Assembly (NCBI RefSeq): GCF_016734805.1
Contig: NZ_JAERQG010000003.1
Span: 62,001 to 126,000 of the forward strand
Reading direction: 5' to 3'
Origin: Marivirga atlantica
GTDB lineage: Bacteria > Bacteroidota > Bacteroidia > Cytophagales > Cyclobacteriaceae
DNA: 64,000 nucleotides
Shown piece after piece: positions 54,801 to 62,462 of the stretch (the first letter of the stretch is position 1; the number at the start of each line of letters is the position of its first letter). A program made the translations under genes and the position numbers. The notes under the pieces were generated by a model. That model was not told where the DNA came from and did no database searches. It saw nothing but the letters and a program-made list of their open reading frames with translations.

Positions 54801-54988
54801 TTGGGCTCATTATTGACTCCTGTTACAGCTGCTGAACGGCCACCACGATAGGGACCTATTCCACGCCACTGTAAAGCATCATAGAGTGATTCGTTAACAG
54901 AAGATGAGCTTTCAACCATCTTTTTCTTTTGTGCTTGAGCACTTGAAAAGAAAACTAGCGTAAGGATAAGCAGGATGGACTTTTTCAT
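51887..54988 (-). CDS. Exported sortilin/BNR-type beta-propeller protein
   Basis: A 1033-residue exported protein with a signal peptide ending 'SSAQAQ'. About 650 residues of BNR/sortilin-type propeller repeats follow ('MGATGGGVWRTKDGGNSWEN', 'YVGGGEETVRGNVSYGYGMW'), each with S-x-D-x-G-x-T/S-W Asp-boxes such as 'SVDAGKTWQQIG' and 'SNDGGETWKKLN'. The C-terminal 280 residues are beta- then helix-rich ('FDFQQKVVDKLTETNKSIEK'). Such proteins are often labelled VPS10/sortilin-like or 'glycosyl hydrolase', but catalytic residues of a glycosidase are not visible. It probably binds polymers or peptides at the cell envelope. Confidence 0.92.
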   Translation of the reverse strand: MKKSILLILTLVFFSSAQAQKKKMVESSSSVNESLYDALQWRGIGPYRGGRSAAVTGVNNEPNLYYMGATGGGVWRTKDGGNSWENISDGFFGGSIGAVAVAESDPNVIYVGGGEETVRGNVSYGYGMWKSVDAGKTWQQIGLENSRHIARVRVHPTNPDIVYAAVMGDLYKGTSERGVYKSVDGGNTWKRMLFANQDAGAVDLILDPNNPRIMYASTWNIRRTPYSLSSGGSGSALWKSTDSGETWTNISGNKGLPEGVWGISGVTVSPKNSNRVWAIIENDNGGVFRSNDGGETWKKLNDDRSLRQRAWYYTRIYADTQDEDIVYVLNVNYHKSKDGGRTFQSYNAPHGDHHDLWIAPNDNQRMIIADDGGAQISFDGGENWSTYTNQNTAQFYRVVTDNHFPFRIYGAQQDNSTVRIAHRTTGSVIGERDWEPTAGGESAHIAVDPENDDIVYGGSYDGFLTRYNHKTEEIRAINVWPDNPMGHGAEDMKYRFQWNFPIFFSPHNPDKLYTASNHLHVTTDEGQSWELISPDLTRNDPSTLKSSGGPITQDNTSVEYYGTIFAAMESPYEENLLWTGSDDGLIHVSKDGGENWNNVTPKDMPKWLMINSIDAIPGVKGGVYVAGTSYKSGDYQPYIYKTTDYGKSWTKLTNGIPNDHFVRVVRVDPEKPSILYAGTESGMYISFNSGENWQPFQLNLPIVPITDLAIKDNHLIAATQGRGFWLIDDLTVLHQAVNISNEYHLYQPKPTYRIAGRSRESKTAGTNMPSGVISYFYVQDTAAADTVKLIYKESDGDTIQVFSTKPNKKKKEGTLSVKPGSNQHIWDMEYRGAEGFDGMILWWSSLSGPVALPGDYQVELLINDESIATQNFIIKKDPRSSASMADLQAQFDFQQKVVDKLTETNKSIEKIREARKQINIVLSKTELDTIKTFGKHILTEMEVIEKALYQTKNQSGQDPLNYPIRLNNKLGHLNSLMGMGDNAPTDAAIEFRKEVTAEIDSILNELRDILDEDIPAFNQLVSENKVDAVIIEN

Positions 54989-55115
54989 AGTTTTTGGTTT
55001 AAAAACTGAAAATAGTATTTTCTTAAATCAAAGCCGAATTATTAATAAAGAAAGGTATTTACTTTAACGACTATTATTTAATTATTCATGTTCTTTGTCC
55101 CAAAAGAACGATCTG

Positions 55116-56024
55116 TTAAAAAATCAACTTATAGCCTACTCCTCTCACATTTATAATCTTTACGCTGGCATCTTCTTCTAACTTTTTACGCAGCTTTGAA
55201 ATAAAAACATCAAGTGTACGGCCAATGTAGTTTCCCTCATCTCCCCAAACAGTTTTTAACAGGTAATCGCGCTCAACTGTGGAATGAGAAGTCTTCAACA
55301 GTAGTGCAAGCAAATCAGCCTCCTTACTTGAAAGCTCAATCTTTTCACCTTTGAAAGAGAGCTCCATTGTTTTACTATTAAATTCGTAAGCTCCCAATTG
55401 AATTATATCTTCATTTGGACTGTTTTCACTCCTTTTCTTTTGAAAATATATCCACAAAAATACTAAGCATATCAGAAGTATAATACCCGATGTAATCGAA
55501 AAGATATTTATCTCTCCCCATTTTAAAGAAGTCTTATTACTTCTGGTACTTGAAGGACCAATAAAAAGAGATCGTATTGAATTATTAGGCTCTAAAATGG
55601 TAAAGTAAATTATGTAGCAAGCTTTTGGAAGTACCCTGTTGATGCAAGGAATCAAATCGTTTTTTACAGAGTTACCAATCTCATAACTATAAACAACCTC
55701 ACCGGACTTACATGTTTGTACTTCTACTAGATAGCTTGTTGCGATATGAGATTGTTCAACAACACTTTCTATTTGTGCAACCAGTTCTTCAGGGCGAATT
55801 AGCAGTTCCTTTTCAAATTCTAACTTATATCTATGCTGTTCAGATTTTGATACTAAAACGAGAGAAATACTGTCTCCTGAATTGAGTAGTATTTGATGCC
55901 CCATCATTCTAACAGCTACCTGAATGTGCTTTTCATTGATATCAGTTTGTGCTATACCCTTTGAGGAATAACAAAATACAAATAGGCATGCAAGAATAAA
56001 GCTGTTGAGTTGTGGGCTAATCAT
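55116..56024 (-). CDS. ToxR-like membrane-bound winged-helix regulator
   Basis: A 302-residue protein. A signal peptide (about 1-25, 'FCYSSKGIAQ') and periplasmic domain (about 26-170, with two Cys at about 110 and 133) precede one membrane helix ('INIFSITSGIILLICLVFLW'). The cytoplasmic end is an OmpR/PhoB-type winged helix (about 205-302: 'ELSSKEADLLALLLKTSHST', 'VWGDEGNYIGRTLDVFISKL', 'INVRGVGYKLI'). It lacks a receiver domain and would act as a one-component transmembrane regulator. The divergent gene at 56146 is the obvious candidate partner or target, separated by a shared 121-bp promoter region. Confidence 0.9.
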   Translation of the reverse strand: MISPQLNSFILACLFVFCYSSKGIAQTDINEKHIQVAVRMMGHQILLNSGDSISLVLVSKSEQHRYKLEFEKELLIRPEELVAQIESVVEQSHIATSYLVEVQTCKSGEVVYSYEIGNSVKNDLIPCINRVLPKACYIIYFTILEPNNSIRSLFIGPSSTRSNKTSLKWGEINIFSITSGIILLICLVFLWIYFQKKRSENSPNEDIIQLGAYEFNSKTMELSFKGEKIELSSKEADLLALLLKTSHSTVERDYLLKTVWGDEGNYIGRTLDVFISKLRKKLEEDASVKIINVRGVGYKLIF

Positions 56025-56145
56025 GGTGTAAATCTATCCGATTCTACTACTATTTGAAATCATTTACATGTCATTTTACATTAATTTACATTCAATTAAG
56101 CTAAAGAAATGGGCACAAACTTATCATTGTAAGAAAAAAACCAAG

Positions 56146-57261
56146 ATGACAACTGAAAAATTTCAAACACCAAAAAAGCACTTCCTCTTCTTTCCTTTGG
56201 TATGCATCATAGCATGCAATGAACCTGGCAAATTGAACAATTCACAAGAAAATGAGAAAGTAAAAGCTACCTCAACTATTAGCAACAGTAAGAAGATAGA
56301 CACTGATGTTTTCAAGAGCCAGTTAAGCAGTGCCTTCTTTGGACTAGGGTATAAAGAAGGTTTTGATAATAAGGAACAAGTAAGCCAATATGTCCGAAAG
56401 ATATTTCAGGATAAAAAGGGACATTTGTGGTTTGGTTCTAATGCTGTTGGCGTAATCCGCTACGATGGTGACACCTTAAGTTACTTTTCGATTAATGAAG
56501 GTTTAAGTGGAAGCCAGGTTACAGGAATTATTGAAGATGAAGATTTTAACCTTTGGTTTTCTACCAACGGAGGAGTTACGAAATATGACGGTAAATTATT
56601 TACCAACTTTACTGCACAAAACGGGCTAAGCAGTGACAGAGTTTGGAGTATATTTCAAGACACAAAGGGAACTATTTGGATAGGCACAGCCAAAGGTCTT
56701 TGTCGCTTCAACGGTAACATATTTGAACCCTTTCCAATAACTGGTCACCCCAGTAGTGTTGTTAGGAGTATGACAGAAGACAATAATGGCAACCTTTGGC
56801 TGGCTACAGATGGGGAGGGCGTTTACAAATACGATGGACAGAAATTTACTCCTATCACTTCAAATAATGAGTTAAGTGATAAACATGTGATGAGCATTTT
56901 AGCAGACTCAAAAGGTAATATCTGGATGGGTACCCGTTTTGGCGGTATTAGCAAGTTTGATGGTCAATCCTTCATGAATTATTCAGTTGACAATGGTATT
57001 GGTAATAATGAAGTTTGTACAATTTATGAAGATAAGAAGGGGAATATATGGTTTAGTGCTGAAGGTTTTGGCATTTATCGTTATGATAAAGGAAAAATCA
57101 TCAACTTCAGCCAACAAGCCGGTTTAAATATTCGTGCTGTGCAGGCTATTTTTGAAGACAGACAAGGTCGTTTCTGGGTTGGCGGTGGAGATGGCCTCTA
57201 CAGAAGAGCAGGAAATGAATACATTAACATTAGAAAAAATGGCCCATGGGATGATTGTTAA
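56146..57261 (+). CDS. Two-component-type propeller lipoprotein lacking a kinase
   Basis: The ATG at 56146 is chosen because it gives a lipoprotein signal ('FLFFPLVCIIACNEPG'); the upstream in-frame ATG at 56068 adds 26 polar residues. The 371-residue protein carries about seven propeller blades of the two-component regulator type ('IFQDKKGHLWFGSNAVGVIR', 'GLSSDRVWSIFQDTKGTIWI', 'TEDNNGNLWLATDGEGVYKY'), as in hybrid sensors, but stops at the propeller: there is no Y_Y_Y domain, membrane helix or kinase. It may present a ligand to, or share a signal with, the divergent ToxR-like regulator. Confidence 0.87.
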   Translation: MTTEKFQTPKKHFLFFPLVCIIACNEPGKLNNSQENEKVKATSTISNSKKIDTDVFKSQLSSAFFGLGYKEGFDNKEQVSQYVRKIFQDKKGHLWFGSNAVGVIRYDGDTLSYFSINEGLSGSQVTGIIEDEDFNLWFSTNGGVTKYDGKLFTNFTAQNGLSSDRVWSIFQDTKGTIWIGTAKGLCRFNGNIFEPFPITGHPSSVVRSMTEDNNGNLWLATDGEGVYKYDGQKFTPITSNNELSDKHVMSILADSKGNIWMGTRFGGISKFDGQSFMNYSVDNGIGNNEVCTIYEDKKGNIWFSAEGFGIYRYDKGKIINFSQQAGLNIRAVQAIFEDRQGRFWVGGGDGLYRRAGNEYINIRKNGPWDDC

Positions 57262-57300
57262 GATAATTATCACACATCGAAATTTTAATTAAAAGCTATT

Positions 57301-57345
57301 ATGAGTTTACTTTCTGAATAGGATTCATTTAGAAAGTAAACTCAT
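57301..57345. terminator. Bidirectional terminator hairpin
   Basis: ATGAGTTTACTTTCT and its exact reverse complement form a perfect 15-bp stem around a 15-nt loop, between the convergent genes ending at 57261 (plus) and 57422 (minus). There is no long T tract, so a mixed function is possible, but position and symmetry suit a shared terminator. Confidence 0.65.
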
Positions 57346-57421
57346 TAAACAAACAACTTTATTTTATTGCTATATCTGATTCAGTTAAAAAAGGTAATGT
57401 TTTCAACAAGCAATTACTACC

Positions 57422-58045
57422 TCATGAAACAACTACGTAAACACCTAAAAAAAATATGAAACCAAGATAAAGAATAGGATGTAGCTTTCGCCTTGAAATA
57501 ATATCATAAAGAAATAGGGACAGCCACAAACCTAGCCAAATGGGAAATGCCAGATGCACAGGATTCAGTCCTAAGTTGCCACAAAAACGACTTAATATAG
57601 GCTCCAAGCATAAGAGCATACCAGTAAAAATGAAATATTGATGTAATACGCTATTTTGTCGTTTTAGATAAGCAAATAAGAGTACTAGAGCAAAAGCAGG
57701 TACAAACAGGCGATTAGCCTTCCCGAAAAATGGTAAATCGACAAAATCAGGACCCATATAAGCAAGATAATTGATGCTTAACAGCATGAAAATGGCAATT
57801 ACGAAACCAATTATTCCAAATTTTTTATGTTGAGCAATATTTAGCTTTCGGATGTGATTGGTTTGAATGATCAAAACTATCGTCCAGGAAAACATAATTA
57901 AACCGTGAATAATCATAAATGGATTACTGTTACTTTCTTGGTGTACATCAGTTATCATATTATCGGAGAAGGCAATCAGGCTCATGATAAAAATAGCGAT
58001 GCTTAAGCCAAAGAAGTAGTTTCTGGTATAGAAGTTCTTTTTCAT
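57422..58045 (-). CDS. Seven-helix-type membrane protein, unknown function
   Basis: A start at 58045 avoids overlap with the upstream amidohydrolase gene; the longer start at 58075 overlaps it by 17 nt and remains possible. The 207-residue protein has about six or seven membrane segments ('FFGLSIAIFIMSLIAFSDNM', 'MIIHGLIMFSWTIVLIIQTN', 'KFGIIGFVIAIFMLLSINYL'), with paired His residues in helix 2 (H in 'MIIHGLIMFSW') and at 'NIAQHKKFGIIGF'. Similar His-bearing proteins are seen in bacteria without known function. It is the last gene of the minus-strand cluster. Confidence 0.8.
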   Translation of the reverse strand: MKKNFYTRNYFFGLSIAIFIMSLIAFSDNMITDVHQESNSNPFMIIHGLIMFSWTIVLIIQTNHIRKLNIAQHKKFGIIGFVIAIFMLLSINYLAYMGPDFVDLPFFGKANRLFVPAFALVLLFAYLKRQNSVLHQYFIFTGMLLCLEPILSRFCGNLGLNPVHLAFPIWLGLWLSLFLYDIISRRKLHPILYLGFIFFLGVYVVVS

Positions 58046-58058
58046 CACATTTTTTATT

Positions 58059-59078
58059 TTACTTTTTAATTTCAAGCCTTAAAAAACGGGCGGCATTATT
58101 ATAAAATATGTCTTCTTTTTGAGCTAAAGAGAGAAAAGGAGCCTCATTGATAATATCAATACTTTTTCCAATAAGGCCTGGCCAGTTCATGGAATCGGAG
58201 CCAAACATGATACGTTTGCCATAACCGGCTAACACCATTTTCTTTAGATGATACTCATAAAAATAAGCTTTGGGATAAGTCCACATAATACCACCCAAAT
58301 CAACATAAAGCTGTGGGTAAGAGTACATCATGGCAATCATTTCATCTATGAATGGCTCTCCATAATGCATGACGGACATCCTGAGTCTTGGATACTTGTT
58401 TAAAACCTCTTCCAGTTGAAGTGGATTTGAAAATTTCACGCGGTAATTTGGAAAGCCCAGATAGGGAGCACCCGGAGGACCTGACCCCAGGTGAACAGCT
58501 ACTGGAATATCGAGTTTAACCGCCAACTCCCAATACTTATCCATCCTTGAATCGTTCGGAGCAATGCCATGATATTGGTTACCTATTTCTCCTAATACCT
58601 GAATATCATTGGCCCTTATAATGGTTTCAAGACTATCGACAGGCATTTCATCCGCGGGTAAACTAAACTTTAAGCTGGGAATAAATCTGTCGGGTGCGGC
58701 TTCCAACCAGTCTGGAAGAAAATCTACTTCCCCACTCAAGACAGCCGTTATATTATACTTATGGAGCTGCTCCACTGTTTGTTTGATCAGTTCTTCGTCT
58801 GTTTCGGGCGACCATAGTAAACCTTCGCAGTCCGGGTTTTCTGATGCCTTCATCACCACATCCATCCAGATATCTTTAGGGTCAAAATGCTGGATCATAG
58901 TGGATATAGGTACACAAAACGGAAGCGGTGGCGGTCCATTGGCATCTGCATGAAAGGCATGCAAATGTACATCAATGATGGGACCTTTATAAGGCGCATA
59001 AGGTTTTGATTCATCGGTCTGTGCCATGATACCTATATGAAGCAGGCAAAGAATGATTGTTAAGAAGTAGTTTTTCAT
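58059..59078 (-). CDS. Exported Amidohydro_2-family protein
   Basis: A 339-residue protein with a signal peptide ('ILCLLHIGIMAQ') and an amidohydrolase/TIM-barrel domain. 'IIDVHLHAFH' gives the metal-binding HxH (H38, H40); later conserved points are 'IPVAVHLGSGPPGAPYLGFP', 'LRMSVMHYGEPFIDEMIAMM' and 'RIMFGSDSMNWPGLIGKS', with the expected final Asp. Amidohydro_2 proteins hydrolyse or decarboxylate small carbonyl compounds using a metal; export to the periplasm is unusual for them. A paralogue lies at 62459-63376 in the same cluster. Substrate unknown. Confidence 0.92.
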   Translation of the reverse strand: MKNYFLTIILCLLHIGIMAQTDESKPYAPYKGPIIDVHLHAFHADANGPPPLPFCVPISTMIQHFDPKDIWMDVVMKASENPDCEGLLWSPETDEELIKQTVEQLHKYNITAVLSGEVDFLPDWLEAAPDRFIPSLKFSLPADEMPVDSLETIIRANDIQVLGEIGNQYHGIAPNDSRMDKYWELAVKLDIPVAVHLGSGPPGAPYLGFPNYRVKFSNPLQLEEVLNKYPRLRMSVMHYGEPFIDEMIAMMYSYPQLYVDLGGIMWTYPKAYFYEYHLKKMVLAGYGKRIMFGSDSMNWPGLIGKSIDIINEAPFLSLAQKEDIFYNNAARFLRLEIKK

Positions 59079-59114
59079 GATTTTAGGTTAAAGTTTTTCA
59101 GGAATGTTTTATGC

Positions 59115-59576
59115 TCAGTTCTCTCTATTGATCAGATTATTCATAGTGATTATCTTCCATTTCTCTTCTGATTTTTTCCATATTCTTGAAGCTGTTTCAC
59201 GCAGAGAGTCCCCCGCAGAACTGATGTAAATCATGCTTACATAATCATACCCCAGGTCATCAGATAGTAATTTTTGATCATTATAAGTTTCTACCACCCG
59301 TTTTTTTGGTAGATGAGGACCATACTTTACGAGGTCATTATAGCTCCATATTTTTCCGTTTTCCCACATCTGTATGTCCTCATCAAATCCGGCTAGTATG
59401 TTTTCCAGATTTTCACTACCCATCATATATTTGTTTTGATAGGCCTGAGCCATATTCTCAAATGCCTGTTGCTCTTCTAAAGAAATCGTTTGAGTTGATA
59501 TCTCTGATTCTGAAGGTGATTTTTGTTGAGTGCAGGCAACTAGTAGCACCCAAATGATTAAGCTTAATTTTTTCAT
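59115..59576 (-). CDS. NTF2-like lipoprotein
   Basis: A 153-residue lipoprotein ('WVLLVACTQQKSPSE'). The mature domain has the SnoaL/NTF2 pattern: an initial helix ('EEQQAFENMAQAYQNKYMMG'), 'DEDIQMWENGKIWSYNDLVK', and a final strand pair ('YDYVSMIYISSAGDSLRETA', 'SEEKWKIITMNNL'). The C-terminal 'W.I....l' is typical. Function unknown; the small cone fold often binds a hydrophobic ligand or acts as a small enzyme. Confidence 0.8.
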   Translation of the reverse strand: MKKLSLIIWVLLVACTQQKSPSESEISTQTISLEEQQAFENMAQAYQNKYMMGSENLENILAGFDEDIQMWENGKIWSYNDLVKYGPHLPKKRVVETYNDQKLLSDDLGYDYVSMIYISSAGDSLRETASRIWKKSEEKWKIITMNNLINREN

Positions 59577-59580
59577 AGTT

Positions 59581-60072
59581 TTATTTTTTAATATGTGCCT
59601 GACTGATCATATGGCTTACTATTTTCCATTCGCCATCTATTTTTTGATATACTCGCAGATGATTGATGTCCCGATCCGGCATTGGCTCACCAGAGCTATA
59701 TTTTTGCCCTTTTCTAAGATTCCTGGATCTTAATAAGGCTACATCATTACTTAAAAAGTTAAAGTCATTTTCTGCATAATTTTGCTTACCTGCCATCACG
59801 AAGTCAAGGCTGAAAATTTCCGTGAGAAGCGCTCTAAGCTCTTCCCTGGTGCGCACTCTATCGCCAAAAGCATTGGTCCAGTCTGTTGAGTCTGCATAGT
59901 CCGTCAAAACCAGTTCTACATTTCTACTCTCCCAGCCTTTGTTATAGTTTTCGATTGTTTTTAAAATAGCCTGGCGGTCTGCTGATCTATCAGGTTTTAA
60001 AAAAGTAAATGCGAACAATATGCTTGACAGCAAAATCAAAAATGTTATAATTTTTCTTTTGTGTATTTTCAT
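59581..60072 (-). CDS. SgcJ/EcaC-like NTF2-fold exported protein
   Basis: A 163-residue protein with a membrane-type N-terminus ('KRKIITFLILLSSILFAFTF') and an NTF2 domain of the SgcJ/EcaC kind: 'AILKTIENYNKGWESRNVEL', 'YADSTDWTNAFGDRVRTREE' and the terminal 'VYQKIDGEWKIVSHMIS'. The 'D-W-T-N-A-F-G' motif is the group's hallmark. It lies 4 nt from the neighbouring NTF2-like lipoprotein gene and is probably an anchored or secreted partner enzyme. Confidence 0.85.
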   Translation of the reverse strand: MKIHKRKIITFLILLSSILFAFTFLKPDRSADRQAILKTIENYNKGWESRNVELVLTDYADSTDWTNAFGDRVRTREELRALLTEIFSLDFVMAGKQNYAENDFNFLSNDVALLRSRNLRKGQKYSSGEPMPDRDINHLRVYQKIDGEWKIVSHMISQAHIKK

Positions 60073-60083
60073 AATTATTTCAT

Positions 60084-61316
60084 TTAGTTTGTCAGTGAGG
60101 TATTTATATCGCCTTTAGAAATTGGTTGCCAGCGTTTATAGGTGAGCGAACGCCAAAGCCATTCCATAGGACCATATTGAAATTTAGACAACCAAAGGTG
60201 ACTAAAGACTATCTGAAACACCAAAATACCTAAACCTACCGCTGTAAAAGCCAGCGGACCATCTGTGGCAAATAAGCCTAAACCATAACTATTGTAGATC
60301 AGGCAGCAGATGACACTCTGCATGAGATAATTTGTTAGCGCCATCCTACCAAAAGGAGCAAATATTGATAATACGTTTTTAAAGGAGTGGTTTTGGTAGA
60401 GCAATGCAATCCCACACGCATAAAAGAGACCTAATGCAGGCACTCCATAAGCATAAACTAAGGGTTGAATTATCCCCAGCTTACCAAATGTGTAATAAAC
60501 ATCGGTAGTCATCAATTGAGCTAACACTAAATTGCAGGGAATGCCAATGACTGCACCCCAGATCATTACTTTTTTAAAGAGTGGTCGATGAGCTGCAATA
60601 TTTGTAAAGAATTGCTTGCGAGCCACATAAAAGCCCAGTAAAAACATGGCAAATACCCTGAAAAATCTGCCAGTAAAAATTAAGTCAGGATAGCGACCAA
60701 AAACCAACCCTCCTGCATTGAACATTAAAATATCCTTCAAGCTACCAGATTGATAAGCCAATATAAGTTGCTCAAAGGGAGGTGCACCTGGAGCTCCTGC
60801 AAGCTCAGCAGCTGAAGCATTCTGCTGTCCATACCACATAAAGGCATATTGAATAAAAGGAATCAGGAGAAGGATGATAGCCCAACGCAGCAGACCTTTA
60901 TCGGAAACTTTAGTAAACAGCAGTAAAACGAATCCTAATAAGGCATACACAGTTAGAATATCGCCAACGAAGAAGAAGACTGCATGCAGGAGTCCAAACA
61001 AAAATAGGATGAGTAGCCTTCTGGAAAAGCGGCCTGCAAAAGGTTCATTTCTATCTATTGACCGTTGTAATTGCAGGGCAAAGCCAATTCCGAATAACAG
61101 AGAGAAAATGGAGTAAAATTTCCCATCTGATAGGAAATGTAAAATCCACATAAGCATATGCCCCGCCTCAGCTGCCGGCATATTTTCCTGTGCTTCCGGA
61201 GATAACATCCAGAAGCCCGAATGGTAAGGCATATTGGCGAAAAGTACACCAATAAGGGCAAATCCTCGGAGCACATCTAAAATGAGATGGCGTTCATTAG
61301 GTTGTGTAGGTTTCAT
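60084..61316 (-). CDS. DUF418-family membrane protein
   Basis: A 410-residue protein with about nine or ten membrane helices. It starts 'RHLILDVLRGFALIGVLFAN', the family opening ('DvLRGfAllGil.vN'), and ends with 'QYGPMEWLWRSLTYKRWQP', the conserved DUF418 C-terminal block. DUF418 proteins resemble acyltransferase-like membrane proteins and some transport or modify small molecules; the role here is unknown. Its position within the amidohydrolase/NTF2 cluster (12 nt from one NTF2 gene) suggests transport or acylation in the same pathway. Confidence 0.92.
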   Translation of the reverse strand: MKPTQPNERHLILDVLRGFALIGVLFANMPYHSGFWMLSPEAQENMPAAEAGHMLMWILHFLSDGKFYSIFSLLFGIGFALQLQRSIDRNEPFAGRFSRRLLILFLFGLLHAVFFFVGDILTVYALLGFVLLLFTKVSDKGLLRWAIILLLIPFIQYAFMWYGQQNASAAELAGAPGAPPFEQLILAYQSGSLKDILMFNAGGLVFGRYPDLIFTGRFFRVFAMFLLGFYVARKQFFTNIAAHRPLFKKVMIWGAVIGIPCNLVLAQLMTTDVYYTFGKLGIIQPLVYAYGVPALGLFYACGIALLYQNHSFKNVLSIFAPFGRMALTNYLMQSVICCLIYNSYGLGLFATDGPLAFTAVGLGILVFQIVFSHLWLSKFQYGPMEWLWRSLTYKRWQPISKGDINTSLTN

Positions 61317-61338
61317 AGTTTTTTTATTTTGAGTTGAA

Positions 61339-61833
61339 TCACTTAATCAGCCCAGAAGCCACTTCTCGGTGAAGCCGCCAGTTGCCTTTTGTGTCCTTTT
61401 TGAGGATCACCAAAAAAGAGTCCTTAAGCTCAATGGTGTTACCCGCAGAATCTGTGTAGAAAACAGAACTTACTCCAAAATCATAAGCCACCGTATCGCT
61501 TACAATAACTGTTTCCTTTGGATACATGATGATGCTATCATAACTGAATAAGCCTTTTGGATCTTCCCGCATCTTACGATAGGCCTGCCACTCTGCACTA
61601 CCCGGGCCAATTGCCTTAATATCTTTGGTAGCATACTTACTTAAATCTGAGTAGCGTTTCTCCTTTATCGCTAGTTGAAAATTGGCTCTCAAGTTTTCTA
61701 TTTTGGCGAGCTCATTTTCAATAGCTGCTTTTACATCCTGTTCATTTTCCGTGGCTGTAGAACAGCTGTAAATGGACAGGAATATTAAAATGAGTATCAA
61801 TTGAATTTTAAAGTACATCATATTTGAAAGCAT
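61339..61833 (-). CDS. NTF2-like lipoprotein (paralogue 1 of pair)
   Basis: A 164-residue lipoprotein ('LIFLSIYSCSTATE'); in-frame ATGs at 61821 and 61818 are alternative starts that leave the signal intact. The mature domain includes 'ENLRANFQLAIKEKRYSDLS', 'YPKETVIVSDTVAYDFGVSS' and 'KDTKGNWRLHREVASG'. The last two blocks are nearly repeated in the protein encoded at 63394-63834, so the two are recent paralogues. It is an NTF2/DUF4440-type small domain; the ligand is unknown. Confidence 0.85.
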   Translation of the reverse strand: MLSNMMYFKIQLILILIFLSIYSCSTATENEQDVKAAIENELAKIENLRANFQLAIKEKRYSDLSKYATKDIKAIGPGSAEWQAYRKMREDPKGLFSYDSIIMYPKETVIVSDTVAYDFGVSSVFYTDSAGNTIELKDSFLVILKKDTKGNWRLHREVASGLIK

Positions 61834-61856
61834 TAATTATCACTTATTTGCCAGGC

Positions 61857-62462
61857 TCATACTTTTTTGAGCTTTCGCCTTAATCTGATGGCAATGAGGG
61901 TTGGGATAAGGGCGATGAGCAGACCAAAGAGAAAACCTTTTATCGTAAATTTTAAGGTCATGTTGGAGTCTATATCATGTCTATGATTCCAAATCTCTAC
62001 AATTTTCCCTTCCTCATTGAAGCGGAAGACATTGATGATCGGAATCGTACCAGCACCATACATGATTTTACCAAGTAGGGTTTCAGGTATGTAGGTGGCT
62101 TCCCAGCGGGTGGCTACCAAATCGCCTTCTGCTATCTGGTAATTAATTTTAGAATCCCAACTTCCATTTTCCCAGAATCTGTCGGCAGTTAATTTCTGTT
62201 CTATAGCAGGCTCTGTTACATTCTTTCTGTCTCCAATATCATGGGCCACATAAGTATCGGCCACATATTGCGTGTATTTTTCAGTATTATTTGTAAACCA
62301 GAGATCTTGATAGAAATTATTGGCTATTTGTTTGTTTCGTTGTTCACGAGAAATTTCAGAGCGTGATGAGACTGCTCTCCCGTTGATCTTTAAGCTATCC
62401 TTCTGAGCAAAGGAGAAGGAAGTATGCAAACATAAATAAATTATTAAGGCAGGTTTTTTCAT
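61857..62462 (-). CDS. SnoaL-like exported protein with C-terminal membrane anchor
   Basis: A 201-residue protein with signal peptide ('YLCLHTSFSFAQKD'). Residues about 40-165 have the SnoaL/ester-cyclase pattern ('IANNFYQDLWFTNNTEKYTQ', 'YVAHDIGDRKNVTEPAIEQK', 'IINVFRFNEEGKIVEIWNHR'). A C-terminal hydrophobic run ('GFLFGLLIALIPTLIAIRLR') with basic tail looks like a membrane anchor. It overlaps the amidohydrolase gene at 62459 by 4 nt, so they are co-translated. Confidence 0.87.
   Translation of the reverse strand: MKKPALIIYLCLHTSFSFAQKDSLKINGRAVSSRSEISREQRNKQIANNFYQDLWFTNNTEKYTQYVADTYVAHDIGDRKNVTEPAIEQKLTADRFWENGSWDSKINYQIAEGDLVATRWEATYIPETLLGKIMYGAGTIPIINVFRFNEEGKIVEIWNHRHDIDSNMTLKFTIKGFLFGLLIALIPTLIAIRLRRKLKKV

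Noticed and set aside
56068-56145. Longer start for the propeller lipoprotein
   Set aside because: It would bury the lipoprotein signal behind 26 polar residues. The ATG at 56146 gives a standard signal.
57301-57345. Reading the 15-bp inverted repeat as an insertion-sequence end
   Set aside because: It has no partner copy and no transposase nearby; it lies exactly between convergent genes, so a terminator is simpler.
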